DNA of 10,747 nt, taken from Hydrogenophaga sp. (lineage in GTDB: Bacteria > Pseudomonadota > Gammaproteobacteria > Burkholderiales > Burkholderiaceae_C). The position numbers and the translations under genes are program-made. This document shows, in pieces, positions 1-4,966 of this stretch (the stretch's first letter is position 1; every line of letters starts with the position of its first letter). Under the pieces are notes generated by a model that made no database searches, had not been told where the DNA came from, and saw only the letters and a list, made by a program, of their open reading frames with translations. Location of the stretch: the NCBI GenBank assembly GCA_018335615.1, contig JAGXRS010000143.1, positions 1 through 10,747 on the forward strand, given 5' to 3'.

Positions 1-828
1 GACATGAGAGGCTTGGATACCTGGCAGCGGCTCGGACTGCTCCAGGTAGTAGTGAAACCCGCCACTGTCCGGTCCGATGTTGCTCTTGGCACGGGCCAGG
101 ATGCGGGCATCTTCGCCTTCAGCCTCACCCTTCACCTTCGCCGCCACCATGACCACGCGGGCCACGGCTGTGAAGGCCACGGACCCCACCACGCGCTGGG
201 CTGGGTCGCTGCCCTGGCCGCCCTTGCTGAAGTGGCTCACGCCCAGCACAGCGCAATCGCAATCGGCGGCCAGGTCAACCAGCGGCTGTAACGCCCGACG
301 TACTTCGGTGTTCTTGTGTGAGTCCGTGCCGCCCAGCGCGCTCACCACCGGGTCCACCACCAGCAGCCGCACGCCGCCTATCTGCTCGATGGCTGCGCGC
401 AACAGCTTCAGATCGCGGGCAGGGTCGAACTGCACCACCTCGCCGTCGCGGCGCGAGCCTTCGATGAAGAAGCACCGGGCACGGTCCGCGCCAGCGGCCA
501 GCAGGCGCGGCAGCAGCGTGTCGGCTGGGTCGTCTTCAGACGACCAGATCAGCACGTTGCCTGCGACGCTTGGAGAGCCATCGGGCCAGCGCCCGCCGAC
601 GGTCACGGTGGCGGCCATGGCCAGGGCCAGCGTGGTCTTACCCTGGCCGGGGGCGCCGGCCAGGATGTGCAGCTTGCCCAGCGCGAGCCAGTATTGCCAC
701 AGCCAGCGCACGGGGGAGGGCGTCAGGTCGGTGCCGCACTTGAGCACGACGGCATCCATCGGTGCTTGGCTGTTCGCCGCGATGTCTGCATCCAGTGCTT
801 CAGTCCAACCCTCATACCCCCAGTTCAT
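1..828 (-). CDS. RepA-like AAA family ATPase / replicative helicase (3' end cut by window)
   Basis: This is an ATP-driven replication protein of the AAA_25 / RepA hexameric helicase type, probably unwinding the element's DNA. The frame is open for 276 residues from the ATG at 828 down to base 1, so the C-terminus is missing. Visible motifs are Walker A GAPGQGKTT (residues 58-66), a strand ending in SSEDD (96-100), Walker B RLLVVDP (154-160) and HFSKG (199-203) in the sensor region. A near-universal ARAKSN segment follows at about 246-251. The start is supported by GGAGGTG six bases upstream and by an ATGA overlap with the stop of the zinc-finger gene in front, which suggests translational coupling. 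With the two zinc-finger genes it forms a split counterpart of primase-helicase proteins such as P4 alpha. Family assignment is firm; the exact role is inferred. Confidence 0.88.
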   Translation of the reverse strand, partial: MNWGYEGWTEALDADIAANSQAPMDAVVLKCGTDLTPSPVRWLWQYWLALGKLHILAGAPGQGKTTLALAMAATVTVGGRWPDGSPSVAGNVLIWSSEDDPADTLLPRLLAAGADRARCFFIEGSRRDGEVVQFDPARDLKLLRAAIEQIGGVRLLVVDPVVSALGGTDSHKNTEVRRALQPLVDLAADCDCAVLGVSHFSKGGQGSDPAQRVVGSVAFTAVARVVMVAAKVKGEAEGEDARILARAKSNIGPDSGGFHYYLEQSEPLPGIQASHV

Positions 829-1286
829 GCGAACACCTCCGCCAGGCGGTTGATGCGGCTGGCGGCCTGCAGCACGCGCCCACGGTCGCGGTCGGAGAGC
901 ATCACGCCGTGGGCCACGTTGCCGGCCGCCACCGCCACCACGAACGACTCATGCGCAAGTACCGCCAGCGCCGCGCGGGGCGACAAGGGCGTGGGCTTGG
1001 ACGGCGCCGGCTTGGTGCCGTCGTCCACCCAGGCGCCCAAGGCTCGGGCCGCCTCCACGAACTCGGCACCGGTCCTGGCCATGTGGTAGGCCAGCACGTC
1101 GCCACCGCGTGCACCGCAGCCGGCCATGCAGACAAATGCACCGCTGGCGGTGTTCACGCGCATGGAATCGCCACCGCCGTGGAACTCGCACGCGACGGTG
1201 CGCCACTTGCCCCGCCCGGTCAGGCGCAGCCCTGCTTCCTCGTAGAACGTGGCCGGGTCAGGCAACAGGTTTCGATCAAATCCCAT
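825..1286 (-). CDS. CHC2-type zinc-finger protein, primase-associated (153 aa)
   Basis: A small protein with a DnaG-like CHC2 zinc-binding module and no visible catalytic primase domain. Putative ligands are C33 and H36 (CEFH) and C53 and C57 (CMAGC), on the usual frame of a GKWR lead-in, an MRVN strand and a GGDVLAY helix. The C-terminal half (about 90-153) is Ala/Pro-rich and has no TOPRIM motifs. It probably helps DNA recognition during replication initiation together with the downstream ATPase. The ATG at 1286 has GGGAGG upstream and overlaps the previous gene by 11 bases; its stop overlaps the ATPase start by 4. Residues 3-87 are clearly paralogous to the preceding gene product, so this looks like a tandem duplication that diverged. 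Confidence 0.8.
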   Translation of the reverse strand: MGFDRNLLPDPATFYEEAGLRLTGRGKWRTVACEFHGGGDSMRVNTASGAFVCMAGCGARGGDVLAYHMARTGAEFVEAARALGAWVDDGTKPAPSKPTPLSPRAALAVLAHESFVVAVAAGNVAHGVMLSDRDRGRVLQAASRINRLAEVFA

Positions 1287-1584
1287 GGCGGCCTCCCAGG
1301 TGTCGGGTGGCGGTGCGGGCAGGCACGTACACCCAAGCGCCTATGGCATTGGATGCTTGCGCCGTATCGGCGCCGGTCTTGGCTGCGTAGTAGTCCAGCA
1401 CGTCGGCGCCGCTAATTTCGCATTCGCGGCAGTAGAACTCGCCGGTGTCGATGTTCACGCGCATCGCGTCGCGGCGCTCACAGAACTCACAGCAGGTGGT
1501 GCGCCACTTGCCTTTGCCGTTCAGGCGCAAGCCCATGTCGTCGTAGAAGTCCCGGACGTGGGGCAACAGCTTGGGGTTAAACAT
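1276..1584 (-). CDS. CHC2-like zinc-finger protein, paralogue of the next gene (102 aa)
   Basis: Little more than a zinc-binding module. Putative ligands are C32 and C35 (CEFC) and C52 and C55 (CREC), in the same frame as the downstream paralogue: LLP, FY, GLRLNGKGKWRT, MRVN and GADVLDYY are shared. The four-cysteine set differs from the C-H-C-C set of the neighbour, so the two may bind different sites or partners. I chose the ATG at 1584 because GGAGGGG lies six bases before it. An in-frame ATG at 1599 would add five residues but would sit on top of that ribosome-binding site. The start overlaps the end of the upstream gene by 8 bases. No catalytic domain is present; a role in primase or helicase loading is inference. 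Confidence 0.77.
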   Translation of the reverse strand: MFNPKLLPHVRDFYDDMGLRLNGKGKWRTTCCEFCERRDAMRVNIDTGEFYCRECEISGADVLDYYAAKTGADTAQASNAIGAWVYVPARTATRHLGGRHGI

Positions 1585-1903
1585 GGTCGTCCCCTCCATC
1601 CAGCGCAGCGGTCAGGCGGGAATTGAGGTCGCGTGCCACCTGCTCGACGCACCACAGCACGTCGGCGACCAGTTCGTGGGCTTCGTCGGGGTGCGGGTCG
1701 TTCAGATGGTCGGTGGCTTTCTCCATTTGCTCCCTGAACGCCGGTACTAACTCGCCGTACAGGTGCATGTCGTTCAGTTGCTTGGCGGTGTTGGAGGCGA
1801 ACCGGCAGAGGCGAATCAGGGGGATCAGACGGCAGTTCACCTCTGCCTGCATCTCGTCGAGTCGGCGGAACTGGTCCAGTGGAATCTTGCGCTTGGTTGC
1901 CAT
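1577..1903 (-). CDS. Uncharacterised element protein (108 aa)
   Basis: I do not recognise this protein. It is predicted to be mostly helical and highly charged, with a basic N-terminus (MATKRK), no signal peptide and no membrane segment. An acidic HPDEAHELVADVL stretch lies near residue 72. Start support is good: GGAGGG about 9 bases before the ATG at 1903. It sits three bases after the stop of the 73-residue gene and overlaps the next zinc-finger gene, so all five genes down to the ATPase look like one translationally linked operon. Its place inside a replication cassette suggests an accessory replication or regulatory role, but nothing in the sequence proves this. Confidence 0.72.
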   Translation of the reverse strand: MATKRKIPLDQFRRLDEMQAEVNCRLIPLIRLCRFASNTAKQLNDMHLYGELVPAFREQMEKATDHLNDPHPDEAHELVADVLWCVEQVARDLNSRLTAALDGGDDHV

Positions 1904-1906
1904 GGC

Positions 1907-2128
1907 TCAGGCCCTCCGTGGGTCGAGCTGGCGCAGGGCGGCCAGGGCTTGCACGGCCTTGCGGGCGGCGCCGGGAATGTTGGCTTCGGGCTGGCGCACG
2001 TAGTACAGCGCCATGGCCAGGGCGTTTTGTGCCTCGGCGTGCAACTGGATGGCTTCGGGGGACTCGCCCGATGTGGGCAGGTGAGAGGGCGCAGCGCGGC
2101 GGCTGGCCAGGGTGACGACCGTGGTCAT
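1907..2128 (-). CDS. Uncharacterised small protein, first gene of replication operon (73 aa)
   Basis: A small helical protein of unknown function. After a disordered N-terminus (to about residue 24) it has two likely helices: one Ala-rich with an LHAEAQNALAMALYYV stretch, and a second around AARKAVQALAALRQL. The ATG at 2128 is preceded by AGGAG at a spacing of 8. The same frame is open further upstream to 2500, but that extension crosses the structured leader and looks non-coding in composition, so I prefer this start. A weak hairpin (2135-2158; GGTTCT with GGAGCC, two G-U pairs) could mask the AGGAG in the messenger RNA. This gene would be the first one exposed to control by the leader RNA described separately. 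Confidence 0.62.
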   Translation of the reverse strand: MTTVVTLASRRAAPSHLPTSGESPEAIQLHAEAQNALAMALYYVRQPEANIPGAARKAVQALAALRQLDPRRA

Positions 2129-2166
2129 GGTTTCGGCTCCTGAACGAGACTGAGAACCACTCGCCG

Positions 2167-2359
2167 CCTGTCTAAGGGCAACGGGTGGACGGGGTGTTAG
2201 ACACATGGGTTCAGCCATGCCGGCAGCCTTACGGACAACCGCACCCCGTCCGAAACCGTGGGCGCGGCGCAGGGCCGGGCTTGAAGAATCTGGACGTGAC
2301 GAAGCCCCGCTTGCGGTGGGGGCAAATACCGCTGAACCAATCAAGGTGTGTCTAGCACC
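2167..2359 (-). ncRNA. Candidate P4 CI / C4-type antisense RNA immunity leader
   Basis: Read on the minus strand, three segments can pair. Segment A, GGTGCTAGACACA (2359-2347), is complementary to segment B, TGTGTCTAACACC (2205-2193), at 12 of 13 positions. The same pair is extended by a perfect 8-base match, GGTTCAGC (2338-2331) with GCTGAACC (2215-2208). Segment C, TTAGACA (2175-2169), is complementary to TGTCTAA inside B. A 10-base perfect stem, GGACGGGGTG (2251-2242) with CACCCCGTCC (2196-2187), would put most of B in the loop of a 65-base hairpin. This matches the known plan of phage P4 (seqA, CI RNA with seqB, seqC) and P1/P7 C4, where pairing stops transcription of the downstream operon. 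The pairing is seen directly; the function is inferred from architecture and from the replication genes that follow. Confidence 0.55.
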
Positions 2360-2366
2360 TGGCGCG

Positions 2367-2392
2367 AATGTAGCACAGTGGCGCAGCAGATG
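2367..2392 (-). promoter_or_regulatory. Candidate extended -10 promoter for the replication operon leader
   Basis: On the minus strand, TACATT (2372-2367) is preceded by TGC, an extended -10 arrangement. A loose -35, TTCCCA, lies 18 bases upstream. Transcription would begin near 2360, exactly where segment A of the leader starts, which is how P4-type leaders are built. The match is modest (4 of 6 at each box), so this is a proposal supported mainly by position. Confidence 0.3.
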
Positions 2393-2469
2393 GGAAGGGG
2401 CCGCGCACCAGGCGTGCAGCAGCAGCTCGTTTGCCGCGCTGCACAGGCGGCAGTGAAATAGGCCGGGCA

Positions 2470-2694
2470 TCAGTTGACCACCTTGGCGGGGTCGGTGCAC
2501 GCGCCTGCACTCCAGGGAGAGGTTTCATCCTCCATGCGCTTGCGCCAGTCGGCGGCGGCCTCGGCGCTGATGAGGGTGCGCCGGCCCACCTTCATCAGGC
2601 GCGGCCCCTTGCCATCTTTCAGCAGGGCATAGAAGTGGGTGCGGCTGACATTGTGGCCGTCACAGAACTGGGGAACGGTGTAAGTTGATTTCAT
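2470..2694 (-). CDS. AlpA-like excisionase / transcriptional regulator (74 aa)
   Basis: A small winged-helix DNA-binding protein of the AlpA / MerR-like excisionase class. The helix-turn-helix spans about residues 6-25 (VPQFCDGHNVSRTHFYALL), followed by a wing with KVGRRTLIS (35-43) and a helix with AAADW. The last 20 residues are probably disordered. In satellites and genomic islands AlpA proteins activate integrase or excision genes and in some islands act as master switch. It sits between the integrase block and the structured leader. Ribosome-binding support for the ATG at 2694 is weak, but the N-terminal length is normal for the family. Its TGA overlaps an ATG (TGATG at 2472-2468) that opens a long frame into the leader. 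A TAGAAT at 2785-2780 is a possible -10 box. Confidence 0.85.
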   Translation of the reverse strand: MKSTYTVPQFCDGHNVSRTHFYALLKDGKGPRLMKVGRRTLISAEAAADWRKRMEDETSPWSAGACTDPAKVVN

Positions 2695-2788
2695 GGCTGT
2701 TCATCTGTGTTCAGTTGAGACAGCCTGAATCTATTTCGGCGTAGCTCTTCAGTCTTTATGAATCTGCACCCTGACTTTTATTCTAAAT
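2695..2788 (-). promoter_or_regulatory. Intergenic region upstream of the AlpA-like gene
   Basis: A 94-base A+T-rich gap between the 178-residue gene and the AlpA-like gene, both on the minus strand. It contains TAGAAT (2785-2780) and TAGATT (2733-2728) as possible -10 boxes, without a good -35 for either. An imperfect dyad of the form CTGT...ACAG lies at about 2705-2723. No terminator hairpin with a T-run is visible after the upstream gene, so the AlpA-like gene may also be reached from the integrase promoter. Confidence 0.25.
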
Positions 2789-3325
2789 TCATGGGGTCTT
2801 TTTTAGAAAGCCGTCCGGTAGGTTCTGCTTGTTGTCTATTGCATTCTTCGCTTTGTAGTAGTCCGCGCGAGCTGTTTCATAGGATACATTTTGACGGTCA
2901 GCCTGCTTGCATAGCATTGCAGAAACATCAAATCCATCGCTCTTTCCACTTGTTACGGCGCAATAGGTGTCCATTGCTCGGCGACCTTTTGGCGTCCAAA
3001 TGTGCTGTGATTCAGGGTCGTCAAATGGCGTGGGCAAAGCCTGACTCCACGGGACTCCGCCAAGCACGTTGTACATCGCATTTGCAATGTATTTAGCGAC
3101 CCAAGGACTGATTGCTGAGGGGTCGCCTCCACTCTCATAAAACTCTTTGCAATAAAGACCCATGACTCGGCAGGGAAATTCGGCTTTCTCCTCATCTGAC
3201 AAGTCCTCATACTCATCAAAGTACTTCTCAAAATCGAAAGTCAGATCATGTAAGTGAACAAGCCTGTCATCGGGTATGTTAAGTTGCTTTTTAGTCAGCT
3301 TTTGCTTCTTAAATTCCTGTGTCAT
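2789..3325 (-). CDS. A+T-rich accessory protein of unknown function, coupled to integrase (178 aa)
   Basis: I do not recognise this protein. It is soluble-looking, with a basic N-terminus (KKQKLTKKQ), an acidic middle (EKYFDEYEDLSDEEKAEF, about 33-50) and a C-terminal region at about 133-160 that could be a helix-turn-helix (MLCKQADRQNVSYETARADYYKAK). The ATG at 3325 has AAAGGA six bases upstream and overlaps the integrase stop as ATGA, so translation is probably coupled to integrase. A frame open to 3364 gives a longer version that I consider less likely. Base composition differs from its neighbours: two sample 60-base lines have 42-47% G+C against 63% in a sampled integrase line. That suggests separate acquisition. 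It could be a regulator, a satellite function or defence cargo; none of these is shown. Confidence 0.75.
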   Translation of the reverse strand: MTQEFKKQKLTKKQLNIPDDRLVHLHDLTFDFEKYFDEYEDLSDEEKAEFPCRVMGLYCKEFYESGGDPSAISPWVAKYIANAMYNVLGGVPWSQALPTPFDDPESQHIWTPKGRRAMDTYCAVTSGKSDGFDVSAMLCKQADRQNVSYETARADYYKAKNAIDNKQNLPDGFLKKTP

Positions 3326-4512
3326 TTCGGTCCTTTGGTGCAATTTTCCAAGTAATCTCCCCACGATTGCATCATAACCGCGCGCTGTTGTAAATATTGT
3401 GCATGGTTATAGCTCGCGCTGACGGCATTTCTTTCTTGGTGCGCGAGTTGTATTTCAATATGGGCATGCTGAAAATCCATCTCATGCAGCAGGGTGGACG
3501 CCACGCCACGGAATCCGTGGCCGGTCATGCGGTATTGGTAGCCCATGCGAGCCAAGGCCTTCAATATGGTGTTGTTGCTCATGGGTTTGCCGTGGTCGCG
3601 TTCACCAGGAAACAGCAACTCACGATTACCGGTCAACAGTTGCAGCGTGCGCAGCACCTCCACGGCCTGCGTGGACAGGGGCACCACATGCGGCGTCTTC
3701 ATCTTCATGCGCTCGGCTGGAATGTCCCAGCGGGCGGCGGCCAGGTCGAATTCCTTCCACCTGGCGCCGATCAGTTCAGACGTGCGCACGAAGGTCAGGG
3801 CTATCAGCTTCAGGGCCAGGCGCGTGGTGGGCGTGCCTTGATAACCCTCGATCCGCCGCATCAGCTCGGGCAGCTCCTTTGCGTCAAGTCGGGCGTAGTT
3901 CTCTTTCTTGCGCGACGCCAGGATGTCGCCGGGCTTGATGTCGGCGGCTGGGTTGCGCGTGGCCAGGCCGTGGGCGATGGCGTAGCGGAAGACCTGGCCG
4001 CATGTCTGCAAGGCCCGCTTGGCAATGTCCAAGGCACCGCGCGTCTCTATGGCCTTGACCATGCGCACCAGCTCGGGCGCCTCGATCTGTGCAATTGGCC
4101 GCGCGCCGATGGCCGGGAAGACGTCATCGTTCAGGCGGCGCAGAACGTATTCAGCGTGGCGCTCGGAGCGGGCAGTCTTCCAGCTCTGCCACCAGGCGGC
4201 GGCCACGGTCGCAAAGGAGTTGTCGGCAGCAAGCTGGCGTGCCTGTTTGTCCGCCTTGCGTTGGGCCATGGGATCGGTGCCGGCCTGAAGCAGCCTGCGC
4301 TCATCCTCGTGCCGCATGCGGGCTTGCGCCAGGCTCAGGGCCGGGTAGGCCCCCAGCGTCATCAGCTTTTCCTTGCCGTCAACGCGGTACTTCCAGCGCC
4401 ACAGCTTGGAGCCGGTCGGGTTAATCAGCAGGTAAAGACCTCTGCCGTCGGGCAGCTTCACGGGCTTGTCCACGGGCTTGGTCTTGCGGATTTCAATTTC
4501 TGTGAGAGGCAT
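3322..4512 (-). CDS. P4-type tyrosine integrase (396 aa)
   Basis: Site-specific recombinase that inserts and helps excise the element at the tRNA-Ser 3' end. Domains in order: an N-terminal DUF4102 arm-binding domain (about 1-90, with LPDGRGLYLLI and LGAYPALSLAQAR), a core-binding domain (about 98-190) and a catalytic domain. Catalytic residues visible are R243 (FVRTSELIGARW), K270, H332 and R335 (HGFR), H358 (LAHQ) and the nucleophile Y368 (SYNHAQYL). Length fits the P4 family and no disruption is seen. I chose the ATG at 4512 (MPLTEIEIRK), with GGAG about 9 bases upstream; it matches the usual family N-terminus better than 4581. The stop overlaps the next gene by ATGA. Three TACCCCCA repeats upstream may be arm-type sites bound by the N-terminal domain. 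Confidence 0.96.
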   Translation of the reverse strand: MPLTEIEIRKTKPVDKPVKLPDGRGLYLLINPTGSKLWRWKYRVDGKEKLMTLGAYPALSLAQARMRHEDERRLLQAGTDPMAQRKADKQARQLAADNSFATVAAAWWQSWKTARSERHAEYVLRRLNDDVFPAIGARPIAQIEAPELVRMVKAIETRGALDIAKRALQTCGQVFRYAIAHGLATRNPAADIKPGDILASRKKENYARLDAKELPELMRRIEGYQGTPTTRLALKLIALTFVRTSELIGARWKEFDLAAARWDIPAERMKMKTPHVVPLSTQAVEVLRTLQLLTGNRELLFPGERDHGKPMSNNTILKALARMGYQYRMTGHGFRGVASTLLHEMDFQHAHIEIQLAHQERNAVSASYNHAQYLQQRAVMMQSWGDYLENCTKGPK

Positions 4513-4546
4513 GGCAGAGGGCTCCAAGAGGGGGTTTTTTTCAATG

Positions 4547-4588
4547 TACCCCCACCACGATACCTCTGTACCCCCAGCCATACCCCCA
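4547..4588. repeat. Three TACCCCCA direct repeats, candidate integrase arm-type sites
   Basis: TACCCCCA occurs at 4547-4554, 4569-4576 and 4581-4588, with a degenerate TACCTCTG at 4561. On the integrase strand they read TGGGGGTA. They lie between the integrase start and the tRNA, where P4-family integrases bind arm sites with their DUF4102 domain. The repeats are seen directly; the binding role is inferred. Confidence 0.5.
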
Positions 4589-4607
4589 ATCTTTCCCGGC
4601 TACAGCA

Positions 4608-4632
4608 GAACATCAGCGAACATCAAAGAACG
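4608..4632. repeat. GAACATCA repeats phased at 10 bases
   Basis: GAACATCA occurs at 4608-4615 and 4618-4625, and GAACG follows at 4628, giving GAAC every 10 bases. Two further GAAC copies, also 10 apart, lie at 4692 and 4702 nearer the tRNA. One helical turn of spacing suggests protein binding on one face of the DNA, possibly by integrase, the AlpA-like protein or a host bending factor. Confidence 0.35.
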
Positions 4633-4640
4633 CCGGAAAA

Positions 4641-4675
4641 CAAAAAAGCCCAGTAAATCAATGACTTACTGGGCT
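4641..4675 (-). terminator. Rho-independent terminator downstream of tRNA-Ser
   Basis: On the minus strand, AGCCCAGTAA (4675-4666) pairs perfectly with TTACTGGGCT (4656-4647) around a 9-base loop, followed by six T residues (4647-4642). This is a classic intrinsic terminator for transcription leaving the tRNA gene. It lies about 50 bases beyond the tRNA 3' end, so on the element side of the likely junction. It would also insulate the integrase from tRNA transcription. Confidence 0.82.
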
Positions 4676-4722
4676 CTAATTGTGCTTCAGTGAACAGTGG
4701 CGAACTACTGGAAACTGTAACT

Positions 4723-4810
<88 letters not shown>

Positions 4811-4933
4811 GGGATGTGTTCGGGTCTCAAGCAGCAGAGTTTACCAGAGCCAAGCGCCGTTCCATCGGACCGGTCATTTTTTTCCCTTGACCGCAGGCGT
4901 CACCCCCTGGCGGTTGGGTGGCGGGTCCGATGC

Positions 4934-4939
4934 GACAAT
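4934..4939 (+). promoter_or_regulatory. Possible -10 box for the histidine kinase gene
   Basis: GACAAT lies 27 bases before the chosen kinase start, in a TGCGACAATC context. Only a poor -35 (TTGGGT, spacing 14) can be found, so this is weak. The rest of the 156-base gap between tRNA and kinase shows no clear gene or repeat. Confidence 0.2.
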
Positions 4940-4966
4940 CACCAACCGCTCGATCATTGGACGCTC

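Noticed and set aside
77..853. Plus-strand 258-codon frame
   Set aside because: Antisense to the RepA-like ATPase, which has clear Walker motifs; the plus-strand product is Ser/Arg/Pro-rich low complexity typical of a shadow frame in high-GC DNA.
2308..2321. GCCCC...GGGGC hairpin in the leader as an intrinsic terminator
   Set aside because: The stem is short with a 10-base loop and has no T-run on the minus strand, so it does not qualify alone; it may still be part of the leader fold.
2758..3096. Plus-strand 112-codon frame in the A+T-rich region
   Set aside because: Overlaps the C-terminal half of the minus-strand accessory gene, which has a ribosome-binding site and an ATGA overlap with integrase; the plus frame has neither.
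3397..4656. Plus-strand 419-codon frame
   Set aside because: Exactly antisense to the integrase, whose catalytic residues are intact; no recognisable motif on the plus strand.
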